From Haliscomenobacter sp040403615 (lineage in GTDB: Bacteria > Bacteroidota > Bacteroidia > Chitinophagales > Saprospiraceae): DNA of 64,000 bases. The translations under genes and the position numbers were made by a program. The stretch lies in contig NZ_JBBAKG010000031.1 of the NCBI RefSeq assembly GCF_040403615.1, forward strand, positions 5,979 through 69,978, written 5' to 3'. Below, in pieces: positions 56,880 through 64,000 of the stretch (the stretch's first letter is position 1; each line of letters opens with the position of its first letter). The notes beneath the pieces were generated by a model. It saw only the letters and a list, made by a program, of their open reading frames with translations. It was not told where the DNA came from and searched no databases.

Positions 56880-57554
56880 TTACCATCCTGCTTGTTTCAA
56901 AATGTTCTTGGCATAGGCCTGATCCTGGGGTCTATCCTGAAATCTCTTTTGCCAGGCATCACTGTCAATGTAGGGCCATATCATGGCAATCTGTGTGGTG
57001 TCTAGTTCGCTTAGAAATTTCTGTCCGGATTCCGAATTGTAAATTACCCAGGCACTTATTCTACCTGCTGTCACAGCATAGCACAGCACATTGGCATTGC
57101 CGTATCTCATGCAATCATGTGCAGGGCTGGCGTTTTTTTCTGACCAGTCTATGCCGAACTCTATGGCTCTTGTGAGTGCATCATCCACTGCTTCAACTTT
57201 TAAATGATCCACTAGATATTCTGTGTACACCTTGTCACTGCACCAGTGATCAATCTTGCGATTGTTCTTCAACAGCCAGGCCATGAATCTTTCTGGATTG
57301 ATCACTCGAGTGTTCACACAGTAATGCCCAAACTTCACAAACGCACGATAGTAACTGCTTTCACAAAAGGTATCGTGTGTTTTGTTTCTGGCTGATCCGG
57401 CCATGCTTTCATAAAAACGGATGTAGGCTTGAAATCCCAGTCTTGGACCGGGCTCGTTGCGCTCGCGTCTACGACGTTTGGGCTCACACATGTGCGCTTG
57501 AATAGAGGACTCTCTCACAAACTCTTTTTTGCAGTATTCGCACACATGGGTCAT
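56880..57554 (-). CDS. C2H2-type zinc-finger phage protein
   Basis: 224 residues. N-terminal finger THVCEYCKKEFVRESSIQAH (Cys-x2-Cys, His, then a late Cys), a basic linker KRRRRER, then a helical domain (YYRAFVKFGHYCVNTRVINP, KIDHWCSDKVYTEYLVDHLK). Conserved in T4-like aquatic phages by memory; DNA binding likely. 1 bp from the mini polymerase gene, 5 bp from the gp62-like gene. Confidence 0.65.
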   Translation of the reverse strand: MTHVCEYCKKEFVRESSIQAHMCEPKRRRRERNEPGPRLGFQAYIRFYESMAGSARNKTHDTFCESSYYRAFVKFGHYCVNTRVINPERFMAWLLKNNRKIDHWCSDKVYTEYLVDHLKVEAVDDALTRAIEFGIDWSEKNASPAHDCMRYGNANVLCYAVTAGRISAWVIYNSESGQKFLSELDTTQIAMIWPYIDSDAWQKRFQDRPQDQAYAKNILKQAGW

Positions 57555-57559
57555 GCTGA

Positions 57560-58003
57560 TTACTTTGTGGCGTTACCCGAGTCTCGGTTGTATGCGTCTA
57601 GTTCTTTTTGTGTGACCAGCTGTGCCATCACATCAATCTCGTCGTCCTTGTAGGTGGGGTATATTTCCATCAAGGCTTTACGCTTGGCACTGAGTCCTGC
57701 GACTTTTTTCTTGGGAGCAATCCAGGGATGCCGCATTGTGCCCATGCCCGGACTTACTGCGGTAGCGCACAACCATTGCAGTTTGGGATGGCGGCCTATG
57801 TCAAAAAAGTGCTTGTTGAGATAGTGGTTGCAGCTTTGCACATAGTATTCTTGCAGTTCCTGAGCACCGTCAACTGCTGAGCCCCAGCGCAGCATCAGAA
57901 ACGTGGAGAATTTCTTGCGCTCGTCTGAGTCAAGTTCGTCGTAAAAGCCTCTGTTCTTGGCGTCCAATTGACGCATCTCGTTTGAAATGTGTAGTTTATC
58001 CAT
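57560..58003 (-). CDS. Clamp-loader small subunit-like protein (T4 gp62-like)
   Basis: 147 residues from ATG 58003. MDKLHISNEMRQLDAKNRGF, FSTFLMLRWGSAVDGAQE, YLNKHFFDIGRHPKLQWLCA and MGTMRHPWIAPKKK. This matches, from memory, the gp62-like proteins annotated in T4-like cyanophages. gp62 works with gp44 to load the sliding clamp. No gp44 or gp45 gene lies in the window. The match is by recollection, so confidence is moderate. Confidence 0.5.
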   Translation of the reverse strand: MDKLHISNEMRQLDAKNRGFYDELDSDERKKFSTFLMLRWGSAVDGAQELQEYYVQSCNHYLNKHFFDIGRHPKLQWLCATAVSPGMGTMRHPWIAPKKKVAGLSAKRKALMEIYPTYKDDEIDVMAQLVTQKELDAYNRDSGNATK

Positions 58004-58616
58004 GAATTCTTTCAAATTGATATACCGGTACCTGTGCAGATTTTATAGTTAATTTAGGTAATGTGTGTTTGATCTGTAATGCATAACCAAGATTTTTCAT
58101 AGCTGTTATTATAATATCTTCATCAATTGTTATCACAATTCCGCAAGTTTTTCTATTCGACACTGTGTGTCGCATGCCAGGATCATTCACTGATTCTGTG
58201 TGCCAGTTTAAAATTTGTCCAGGGTTGTCAAGCAAGATAGTCTGGGGATTGCACTGATTGACCAATTCTTCCAGCATCAACAACGGTGCATGACTATGAT
58301 AAATTACTCCCATGACTATGGCCACATCTACTGGCCCAACTTGATTCAAATCATAATGCATGTCTCCAAGCAACACCTTGCATGATTTTAATTTGGGATT
58401 TGATCGAAGCTGATCAACTGACTGTTTTCTTGCTTCAATAAGGACAAGCTGTTGAGGCTGATGGTTCATGATGCGTTCACTTATCCATCCGTCAAACGGC
58501 CCAATTTCCACTACAGATTTATCTCTGCACACATGTAAAAAATTATCATCAATGTACTGCCAGGCATCCTGCCCCGGAACGTCAGCAACATTGACAAAAT
58601 TCAAAGAATCACTCAT
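57996..58616 (-). CDS. SAM-dependent methyltransferase
   Basis: 206 residues from ATG 58616 (ATGA with previous stop). Motif I VVEIGPFDGWIS, acidic motif II LVLIEARKQS, LLGDMHYDLN, and motif IV region DVAIVMGVIYHSHAPLLML, typical of class I small-molecule methyltransferases. Target unknown; could be a sugar or lipid. Confidence 0.75.
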   Translation of the reverse strand: MSDSLNFVNVADVPGQDAWQYIDDNFLHVCRDKSVVEIGPFDGWISERIMNHQPQQLVLIEARKQSVDQLRSNPKLKSCKVLLGDMHYDLNQVGPVDVAIVMGVIYHSHAPLLMLEELVNQCNPQTILLDNPGQILNWHTESVNDPGMRHTVSNRKTCGIVITIDEDIIITAMKNLGYALQIKHTLPKLTIKSAQVPVYQFERIHG

Positions 58617-58873
58617 GTGGTCTTGCTCAGTTGATAGATCATTATAGCACGTTCCAGGGCGTCTTGTAAAGTGGGATTGGTCCGGGCCGTTCGCCGAATT
58701 TCGCCCCACATTTTATCATCCATTATGTGATCATACAAGGGTCTACCATCACTGGTTCTAGGATCATGATCATGGCCCACCACTGTGCGCTCAAGTTCGC
58801 CCACACGTCTAGAGTACACCGTGCCGTTTACCCGCTCGTAGATCAAGGGCATACCAGGAACAAGGCTACCCAT
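58613..58873 (-). CDS. Small phage protein
   Basis: 86 residues from ATG 58873. MGSLVPGMPLIYERVNGTVY, GHDHDPRTSDGRPLYDHIMD, DALERAIMIYQLSKTT. Conserved type in aquatic T4-like phages by memory; no function. Confidence 0.6.
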   Translation of the reverse strand: MGSLVPGMPLIYERVNGTVYSRRVGELERTVVGHDHDPRTSDGRPLYDHIMDDKMWGEIRRTARTNPTLQDALERAIMIYQLSKTT

Positions 58874-59006
58874 ACTGATATCCGTACTGAACATGTGCCC
58901 AACGCAGGAATCGTTCTAGGCCCTCGCGGTCTTCAGGATAGCTTTCCAGATACAGTCTGGCCAGTCTATTGATTGTTACGAATACTTCAGGTTCTGTATA
59001 AGCCAT
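58866..59006 (-). CDS. Small phage protein (46 residues)
   Basis: MAYTEPEVFVTINRLARLYL followed by ESYPEDREGLERFLRWAHVQ and YGYQYG. It fills the gap between stops and starts precisely (2 bp after 59009, 8-bp overlap with the next gene), which supports a real gene. Probably helical; no family recognised. Confidence 0.65.
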   Translation of the reverse strand: MAYTEPEVFVTINRLARLYLESYPEDREGLERFLRWAHVQYGYQYG

Positions 59007-59008
59007 AT

Positions 59009-59509
59009 CTACCATGCTTTGTTGTAGTCCACAATTTCACAATTGCGGCTGACATCTTTTACAAAGTACACACAGTCAGGTTGTTCAGCATCGTTGATGG
59101 GTACACACAACATCTGTCCGTTCTTGAGTTTAGGTGCATACCAGGATACTTCTTGATAAACGTCGATGATCTCAATGGGCGGAAAACTGGGTCTAAAGCT
59201 GCTGAGAGGATTGAACTGGAACACATTGAAGCCGCGATCATTGATACTGGTCAAGGGCAACATCTCTAGATCACCTAGATCAGGTTCACCAATTAGAATC
59301 TGCCAGTCCACGGGCATTTTGATTCTGGCATCACCTATCTGCAGCACCAGAGCAGGTGCGCTGAAACTTTCTAAAAATATCAAAGGTATGTAGTGATAAT
59401 CTGGATCTTGTGGATTGCTGTTGTCTAGAATGGCAAAACGCATGTCATCTACTTCGTCGGGTAAATGATCCAGGTCATAGGGTTTGTTGTCAAGGGTTAA
59501 TATACGCAT
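59009..59509 (-). CDS. Conserved phage protein near uvsW
   Basis: 166 residues. MRILTLDNKPYDLDHLPDEV, YIPLIFLESFSAPALVLQIG, MPVDWQILIGEPDLGDLEML, INDRGFNVFQFNPLSSF. Familiar from T4-like aquatic phages, where it lies in the replication region; function unknown. ATG is 6 nt after TATAAT, predicting a leaderless mRNA. Confidence 0.65.
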   Translation of the reverse strand: MRILTLDNKPYDLDHLPDEVDDMRFAILDNSNPQDPDYHYIPLIFLESFSAPALVLQIGDARIKMPVDWQILIGEPDLGDLEMLPLTSINDRGFNVFQFNPLSSFRPSFPPIEIIDVYQEVSWYAPKLKNGQMLCVPINDAEQPDCVYFVKDVSRNCEIVDYNKAW

Positions 59510-59515
59510 GATTTT

Positions 59516-59544
59516 ATTATATACAGTTTGTTAACTGAAGTCAA
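59516..59544 (-). promoter_or_regulatory. Sigma70-type promoter giving a leaderless start
   Basis: TTGACT (59544-59539), 17 bp, TATAAT (59521-59516), AAAATC, ATG(59509). Confidence 0.75.
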
Positions 59545-60163
59545 CCGTTGTGAGTATGTGAGCAACTTCGGTAGCCATTCGTTTCTGCCAGACAGGATCG
59601 TCGGTATGAAATCCTGGACTCATTTTAAAACCCTGGTAGGTGGCCAAATTGGTGCATTCATGCGGAGAAAATTCTCCCAGCAGATCTATGACTTCAGCAC
59701 TTGATGGATATGGCAACACAGCCAGGTTGTTGAACAAACAGTTCAGGGAATAGGCAAAGGGCAGACCACGCAGTCGGCATTCTAACAACATACACCTGGC
59801 CTGAACACAGGCCTTGAATAACATCATCTGTTCATCTGCTGTGGCCTGATAATAATCCACTGCCAGTCGTTGGTCTGCGGTTAGATCCTGATGTGCATTG
59901 GTTGTCCAAATCCTTTTAGAGTAATCTTTGTTGACATCTAGTTTAAATTCAATTCTGTTGGGTATAGTAAATCCCAAGACCACAGCGTCCGGTTTTAACT
60001 TTAGTCCTTCAAAAAATTTCCAAGCGACTATGCCATTGCTGGATCCTGAAACAGCATGCATGAGGATCTCATACTCAGGTAACATTTCGCTCCAGTGTTG
60101 CCCTGGATAATTGGCATCAGGGCGCATGAAACTATCTCCCACTATCAACAACTTCTTTTTCAT
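59531..60163 (-). CDS. SGNH-hydrolase-like protein 3
   Basis: 210 residues from ATG 60163 (overlaps the UvsW stop). Block I KKLLIVGDSFMRPDANYPGQ with GDS, block II ILMHAVSGSSNGIVA, block III AVVLGFTIPNRIEF. C-terminal FHTDDPVWQKRMATEVAH contains a possible DxxW/H region. Third SGNH-like gene in 10 kb; likely acts on O-acyl groups of a glycan. Confidence 0.6.
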   Translation of the reverse strand: MKKKLLIVGDSFMRPDANYPGQHWSEMLPEYEILMHAVSGSSNGIVAWKFFEGLKLKPDAVVLGFTIPNRIEFKLDVNKDYSKRIWTTNAHQDLTADQRLAVDYYQATADEQMMLFKACVQARCMLLECRLRGLPFAYSLNCLFNNLAVLPYPSSAEVIDLLGEFSPHECTNLATYQGFKMSPGFHTDDPVWQKRMATEVAHILTTVDFS

Positions 60164-61629
60164 TTGATCTTCATCCACTCTAGTTTCTCTGCAGAGAATG
60201 GATAGTTGGCTTCCTTATAAAAGGCCTTGCGCTTGGTCAGGTGACGTTTGGCAAACTTGCAGGTGCTGGTGATATCCCAAATTTCCACATGATCCTTGTC
60301 TTCGGCTTTTCTAATACCACGCCCAATACTTTGTATAACTCTGACAAAGCTCTTGCCCGGTTCTACCAGCACAAGATTAAAGATGCGTGGTATGTTGATA
60401 CCCACAGCAGCCACACCATAAGTGGCCACAATGATCTTGTCCGTGGCATCTGCTACCTGATTGTATTCGTCCTGTCGTGTTTTTGCCTTGGTAGAACCTG
60501 ATACAAATACTGCTTTGTCTCCAAGCCGCTCTACCAGTTGCCGGCCACACTCAGTCCTATCCACCAGTACTAGAGTGTTGCCTGTTTCGTTTACCTTGCG
60601 TATCAGTTCAGCCATGGTGTCCAGTCGCCCAGACTCTTCCAGCAGGTACTTGAGCTCGCTTTGATAGTCCTTGTACTCCACATGGTCCACCAGTTGCACA
60701 ATGTTCACATGGCACTGCGCAAGAACACCTGCGTCTTGCAAGGTGCTGGCACTGAGTCGACTGACCACTGGGCCCAGACTGACCAACAGGGCCTGGCTTT
60801 CAAACAGTTCTTTTGGCACTGTTCCGGTCAGTCCCCATCTTAAGGGAATCTGACTCATGGCTCCGGTCAGCAGAGTCTTGAGTGCGTCAGCCTTGGCCAT
60901 GTGAACCTCGTCCACAATCACGCACACCACATCTTGTATAAACTCATGAATGGTTATTTCTGCTTCACCAGTCTTGGTCAGCTTCATCATGTTGTTGAGA
61001 CTCTGCCAGGTGCATATGGTATGCTGACGATTGTATTCTTTACGATCGCCAAAATACACGCCCACATCCAGCCCCATGTTGATGTAGTCTGCCTCTGTTT
61101 GCGTTACCAGACTCTTGTTGGGCACAATCACAATGCTACGACCATAAGCACTGACTGCATCACTCAAGGCTGCTGTGATAATGGTCTTGCCTGCTCCGGT
61201 GGCCACTTCTTGTATGCACTGCGGGTTGGTCAGAAACTTGTTGATGATTTCCACTTGATAGTCACGCAGCACCATGGGCTGACCTGCTGCTGGATGGCTC
61301 TTGGGCCATAGCACATGATTGTAATGATTTTCAGATACTGCTGCAAAGTCAAATGTAGTGGTGTATTCACGTTGGTCATCCAGCACTGGACTGTAGTCAA
61401 ACTTGTCAAGTATGGGCATGATCTCGGGCAAGAGATTTACATAAGTACTGCCACCCAACTGAAAGTAGGCAATCTTGCCGTCCCACCGACCCAGCCGTAC
61501 AGCGGGCAGGTAACGTGCTGCTGGATTCTCATACTTGAAAGCCGTGACCAGAGCCTTGCGGCAATCCAGATCAAGTCCTTCTATCTTGATGTTGACTTCA
61601 TCACGAATTACTATGGTGCATTGTTTCAT
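60160..61629 (-). CDS. uvsW: UvsW-like SF2 helicase
   Basis: 489 residues, the length of T4 UvsW. Walker A VATGAGKTI, motif II VIVDEVHMAKA (DEVH), motif III GLTGTVPK, motif V VATYGVAAVGINIPR and motif VI QSIGRGIRK. The N-terminal part (YLPAVRLGRWDGKIAYFQLG) is UvsW-like. UvsW drives branch migration and removes R-loops, switching T4 from origin- to recombination-dependent replication. Leaderless start predicted. Confidence 0.93.
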   Translation of the reverse strand: MKQCTIVIRDEVNIKIEGLDLDCRKALVTAFKYENPAARYLPAVRLGRWDGKIAYFQLGGSTYVNLLPEIMPILDKFDYSPVLDDQREYTTTFDFAAVSENHYNHVLWPKSHPAAGQPMVLRDYQVEIINKFLTNPQCIQEVATGAGKTIITAALSDAVSAYGRSIVIVPNKSLVTQTEADYINMGLDVGVYFGDRKEYNRQHTICTWQSLNNMMKLTKTGEAEITIHEFIQDVVCVIVDEVHMAKADALKTLLTGAMSQIPLRWGLTGTVPKELFESQALLVSLGPVVSRLSASTLQDAGVLAQCHVNIVQLVDHVEYKDYQSELKYLLEESGRLDTMAELIRKVNETGNTLVLVDRTECGRQLVERLGDKAVFVSGSTKAKTRQDEYNQVADATDKIIVATYGVAAVGINIPRIFNLVLVEPGKSFVRVIQSIGRGIRKAEDKDHVEIWDITSTCKFAKRHLTKRKAFYKEANYPFSAEKLEWMKIK

Positions 61630-61635
61630 TGTATC

Positions 61636-61664
61636 AGTATATACTTATTGCTGCAAGAAGTCAA
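61636..61664 (-). promoter_or_regulatory. Sigma70-type promoter of uvsW
   Basis: TTGACT (61664-61659), 17 bp, TATACT (61641-61636), GATACA, ATG(61629). The -35 overlaps the T-run of the terminator upstream. Confidence 0.7.
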
Positions 61665-61695
61665 AAAAACAGTCGCCTTTTTTAGGGGCGACTGT
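61663..61695 (-). terminator. Rho-independent terminator after the AAA+ gene
   Basis: Minus strand ACAGTCGCC-(9 nt)-GGCGACTGT followed by a T-run; 9-bp perfect stem. Confidence 0.85.
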
Positions 61696-61736
61696 GAAAT
61701 CTGGGCAGGAGCCAACCTAGTCCCAGAAAAACTATC

Positions 61737-62765
61737 TCATTGTGCTGGCTTCATGCAAGTTGTTTCTGCCATCAAGCGCCATTTTGCAGGAAAGCTCTTG
61801 ACCAAGTCTGCCACTTTCAGCGCCATACGCAGGCTCATTTCACGCAGTCGATTCTGGTTGGAGTTCATGAACTCAATGATGTCGTCTTGCTGGCACTGCT
61901 CAAAGTCGTAGTCTGCAAATAACACGCCATCGCTGGCAATTTGTTTGATACGCAGAATCTTGTCACGCATGGTGTCCAGCGTCAAGTCTAAGTAATGGCA
62001 GCGACTCTGCAATGCATCCAGGTGATCCCGCAGTTTTTGCGATTTCATTTTGTCAAACTTCAAGTTGGTGATAAAGATCACACTGCCTTTGAATTCAAAA
62101 CTGTCTGGGATGCCTTCGCGGCGCAGGCTCGAGCTTTCTGACAACCAAGAAATCTTGCGCTTCTTGCCTGAGTCCAAGGCGCCTTTCAGCAGGTTCAAGG
62201 CAACGTCATCCAACAAGATTGAGTCACAGTCATCAAACACCAGCACACAGTTTTCATCTGAGTATTTGTACAGAGTCTGATACAGGCCAATTGGAGTGGC
62301 TGAGCCTTTGACAACTTCTGCACGAAGTCGTTTGCCCGCCAGCTTGTCAAACATAGTGGCCTTGTCAATTTCCAATTCCACGCCAAAGCTCTTGCCCACG
62401 CCAGGAGGTCCCGACACAATCATGGCACGAATGTCGCCGGCTGTGGCAGCCTTGGTCATTTCTGTGAGAATTTCAAAACGCTCGCGAATTCGAGTCATTG
62501 CCTGCTCTTCAGTTTCTACATGTGTTGCAACTTCAATCTGCGGTGAATGTTCTGTCACAGGGTCTACTCCATTTACGTATTCAATATCAGAAATGTTATT
62601 TACACGAATGCGGATAGTGTCTGGGCAGTTGGGAAATGCCCCGTCATTTTGCACAGTCACATATCCACCCTTGACGCCAGTTTGAAATCCACTGACTAGT
62701 TTGAAAACGTTTCCGTTTACTTTTTTGTTACGATACTCACCACTAACGATTCGAATTGCACTCAC
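61737..62765 (-). CDS. AAA+ ATPase
   Basis: 342 residues, GTG start after AAGGAG. Walker A VSGPPGVGKS, Walker B CVLVFDDCDSIL, sensor 1 SVIFITNLKF. A beta-rich N-terminal domain (about 1-80) precedes it. No zinc finger or clamp-loader features; this type of lone AAA+ protein is common in large aquatic phages. Role in DNA or protein remodelling cannot be chosen. Driven by a family promoter and ended by a strong terminator, so it is a single-gene unit. Confidence 0.8.
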   Translation of the reverse strand: MSAIRIVSGEYRNKKVNGNVFKLVSGFQTGVKGGYVTVQNDGAFPNCPDTIRIRVNNISDIEYVNGVDPVTEHSPQIEVATHVETEEQAMTRIRERFEILTEMTKAATAGDIRAMIVSGPPGVGKSFGVELEIDKATMFDKLAGKRLRAEVVKGSATPIGLYQTLYKYSDENCVLVFDDCDSILLDDVALNLLKGALDSGKKRKISWLSESSSLRREGIPDSFEFKGSVIFITNLKFDKMKSQKLRDHLDALQSRCHYLDLTLDTMRDKILRIKQIASDGVLFADYDFEQCQQDDIIEFMNSNQNRLREMSLRMALKVADLVKSFPAKWRLMAETTCMKPAQ

Positions 62766-62795
62766 GGTTGGCTCCTTTTTGTGCGTTAAAATAGT

Positions 62796-62824
62796 ATTAT
62801 AGCAGAATTGCGATTATTGGTCAA
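62796..62824 (-). promoter_or_regulatory. Early promoter, repeated family
   Basis: TTGACC (62824-62819), spacer AATAATCGCAATTCTGC, TATAAT (62801-62796). Drives the AAA+ gene. Confidence 0.85.
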
Positions 62825-62827
62825 CTC

Positions 62828-63010
62828 TTAGATCACACAGATGTCGTTTTGACCAAAATAGAACCAGCTACCTTCTGTTACAGATGCTGAGAATGGGCTC
62901 TCGTCGTAGCTGAATACAAGAAAAGCAGTCCGGGTAGACTTCTTGTAGCAAAGGTTACCGTTAGATCGAAACACTCGCCCTACTGGAACTTGTTTAAATG
63001 GTACTTTCAT
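62828..63010 (-). CDS. Small early phage protein
   Basis: 60 residues, MKVPFKQVPVGRVFRSNGNL, beta-rich, ends SWFYFGQNDICVI. Leader AGGAGCAACAC; own family promoter. No family recognised. Confidence 0.6.
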   Translation of the reverse strand: MKVPFKQVPVGRVFRSNGNLCYKKSTRTAFLVFSYDESPFSASVTEGSWFYFGQNDICVI

Positions 63011-63039
63011 GTGTTGCTCCTGTTGCTGTTTAAGTATTA

Positions 63040-63068
63040 ATTATAGCAGAACTCTGAATAAAGGTCAA
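63040..63068 (-). promoter_or_regulatory. Early promoter, repeated family
   Basis: TTGACC (63068-63063), spacer TTTATTCAGAGTTCTGC, TATAAT (63045-63040). Confidence 0.85.
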
Positions 63069-63259
63069 TCGAAGCAGGCTGTGTAAACTGCTTCACGCAC
63101 AGCGGTGTCTGTAGCTTCGGAATAGACTTCTTCCAGTGCCAGTGCAGCCAACATGGCTTGCACAGTGGGCCAACTGAGTTGGCGTTGAAACTTCAGCAGC
63201 ACAATGCTTTCTACTGCTTGGTTGCCCGCATCAGTAAACATTCCGTAATCATGAATCAT
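63065..63259 (-). CDS. Small early phage protein
   Basis: 64 residues from ATG 63259 (AGGAACGAT before it). MIHDYGMFTDAGNQAVESIV, WPTVQAMLAALALEEVYSEA. Helical. No family recognised. Confidence 0.6.
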   Translation of the reverse strand: MIHDYGMFTDAGNQAVESIVLLKFQRQLSWPTVQAMLAALALEEVYSEATDTAVREAVYTACFD

Positions 63260-63287
63260 ATCGTTCCTATTTGCTGAGTATGTGTGT

Positions 63288-63316
63288 ATTATAGCATTTC
63301 GGTGAATAAAGGTCAA
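63288..63316 (-). promoter_or_regulatory. Early promoter, repeated family
   Basis: TTGACC (63316-63311), spacer TTTATTCACCGAAATGC, TATAAT (63293-63288), then ACACAC. Confidence 0.85.
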
Positions 63317-63558
63317 TCGTACTGTTTTCGCTCACCGGACTCTTGATTGTACTCATAGCCCCGGTAATACTCACGCATCTCTGCAATGGTCATATCTGGG
63401 CCTTCCACGCGAGGTGCATTGCCGGTACCATTGGGGTACTTGTGGGGATCTTGTGCTCGACCGTAGTAGCTGTCTGCTGAGCCGCGATCAAATGGGCTAC
63501 CATGAGAGGCATTGTATGTGATGCCTTGAAATTCTACGGTCTGGATGGTATCAAGCAT
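63313..63558 (-). CDS. Small early phage protein
   Basis: 81 residues, MLDTIQTVEFQGITYNASHG, then a polar region rich in Gly, Tyr and Asp (DSYYGRAQDPHKYPNGTGN) and EMREYYRGYEYNQES. AAGGAGCAAAC leads the ATG. No family recognised. Confidence 0.6.
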   Translation of the reverse strand: MLDTIQTVEFQGITYNASHGSPFDRGSADSYYGRAQDPHKYPNGTGNAPRVEGPDMTIAEMREYYRGYEYNQESGERKQYD

Positions 63559-63581
63559 GTTTGCTCCTTGCTGTAGATGTG

Positions 63582-63610
63582 TGTATAGCAGAATGGCGAA
63601 TAATGGGCAA
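63582..63610 (-). promoter_or_regulatory. Early promoter, repeated family
   Basis: TTGCCC (63610-63605), spacer ATTATTCGCCATTCTGC, TATACA (63587-63582). Half of the promoter is mirrored in a 30-bp palindrome. Confidence 0.75.
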
Positions 63611-63627
63611 TCGATTGCCCATTATTC
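63598..63627. repeat. 30-bp perfect palindrome
   Basis: One arm is GAATAATGGGCAATC, the other its exact reverse complement with no loop. It covers the -35 and spacer start of the promoter at 63582-63610. Confidence 0.85.
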
Positions 63628-63629
63628 AT

Positions 63630-63896
63630 TTAGGCTTCCACAGTGTCAAAAACTACGCCTTTAAACTGCTCGTAGTCGTAGAATGCCACAAGTGTTTGGC
63701 CGCTAAAGTACACTGTCATTCCTCCCAAGTCTTCGCTTGAGTCAAACAACAGCACACTTTCTTCCTCAAAACGATCTTGCAATTCTTCCATTTTGTCGTT
63801 GCCTGTGGCTTCAAAGCTCTGCATGGCTTCTGCTTCGTAGTTGTGTGTGTAGCTCTCAACTGATTCAATTTGCTGTTCTTGTGCATCTGTCAGCAT
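63630..63896 (-). CDS. Small acidic early phage protein
   Basis: 88 residues from ATG 63896 (AAAAGGAACTCAC before it). MLTDAQEQQIESVESYTHNY, then EESVLLFDSSEDLGG, TVYFSGQTLVAFYDYEQF. Acidic; no family recognised. Confidence 0.6.
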   Translation of the reverse strand: MLTDAQEQQIESVESYTHNYEAEAMQSFEATGNDKMEELQDRFEEESVLLFDSSEDLGGMTVYFSGQTLVAFYDYEQFKGVVFDTVEA

Positions 63897-63923
63897 GTGA
63901 GTTCCTTTTGTTGCTAAGTGTGT

Positions 63924-63952
63924 ATTATAGCAAAACGGCAAATATTGGACAA
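63924..63952 (-). promoter_or_regulatory. Early promoter, repeated family
   Basis: TTGTCC (63952-63947), spacer AATATTTGCCGTTTTGC, TATAAT (63929-63924), then ACACAC. Confidence 0.8.
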
Positions 63953-63956
63953 CCTC

Positions 63957-63982
63957 AAGAAAAAGCCCTGACTAGCAGGGCT
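63957..63982 (-). terminator. Rho-independent terminator of a gene beyond the right edge
   Basis: Minus strand AGCCCTG-CTAGT-CAGGGCT followed by TTTTCTTG. Confidence 0.8.
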
Positions 63983-64000
63983 GTTGAATTGTTGAATTGG

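Noticed and set aside
1..64000. The window as an ordinary bacterial chromosome (because of clpX, iscU, porin, potABC, nrdAB).
   Set aside because: T4-type replication and tail genes, TAAATA motifs, tiny overlapping genes and lack of ribosomal, tRNA or housekeeping operons run through the whole window, including on both sides of each host-like gene.

Overview
The window reads as part of the genome of a large tailed phage (a distant relative of the T4-like myoviruses) that infects a Gram-negative host, most likely a betaproteobacterium of the Burkholderiales. Phage evidence: very tight packing with many 4-bp ATGA overlaps, no gene-free stretch longer than about 210 bp, almost all genes on the minus strand, T4-type replication genes (gp41-like helicase, TOPRIM primase, UvsW-like helicase, gp30-like ligase, a gp62-like protein), aerobic ribonucleotide reductase with glutaredoxin, PAAR spike tip, beta-helix tail fibre, BppU-like baseplate protein, and T4-type late promoter motifs (TAAATA). 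Host evidence: many genes look recently taken from a betaproteobacterium, namely IscU/IscA, a general porin, entericidin, DUF3563, a phasin-like protein, an LpxH-like phosphatase and a polyamine-type ABC importer. I cannot fully exclude a phage-plasmid or prophage.
Layout. 1-4.5 kb: ClpP1 (cut by the left edge), two glycosyltransferase-like paralogues, a plus-strand nuclease-like gene and ClpP2. 4.5-7.3 kb: lipoproteins, entericidin and other host-like small envelope or granule proteins. 7.3-12 kb: ADP-ribosyltransferase-like protein, GT2, LpxH-like phosphatase and a PHP-less Pol III alpha-like polymerase. 12-19.2 kb: a coupled operon (UvdE, amidinotransferase, 2OG oxygenase, nucleotide-sugar dehydrogenase) and another glycosyltransferase-like gene. 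19.2-26.3 kb: ClpS, Hsp20, ClpX, a coiled-coil membrane protein and PotABC. 26.3-33.2 kb: Bax-inhibitor-1 protein, DNA ligase, many small early genes, a porin. 33.2-36 kb: virion proteins with PAAR. 36-40.3 kb: glutaredoxin, NrdB, NrdA. 40.3-50.1 kb: tail fibre, PD-(D/E)XK nuclease, IscA/IscU, virion-type proteins, a nucleotidyltransferase/ligase-like protein. 50.1-63.9 kb: helicase, primase, SGNH proteins, baseplate, a 186-residue mini Pol III alpha-like protein, gp62-like protein, UvsW, AAA+ ATPase and small early genes.
Regulation. Two promoter classes can be read directly. Sigma70-type promoters (TTGACY, 17 bp, TATAAT) recur, and nine of them share most of their spacer sequence. TAAATA late-type motifs precede many structural and accessory genes. 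In several genes of both classes the start codon falls exactly where transcription should begin, predicting leaderless mRNAs; these include primase, UvsW and ClpX-neighbour genes.
Themes. The phage carries an unusually complete proteolysis kit: ClpP1, ClpP2, ClpX with ClpP-binding and pore motifs, the N-degron adaptor ClpS, Hsp20 and a BI-1 family protein. It also carries Fe-S assembly, nucleotide synthesis, polyamine-type import and outer-membrane remodelling genes. Together these suggest a long infection cycle in which host protein turnover, metabolism and surface are all reprogrammed.
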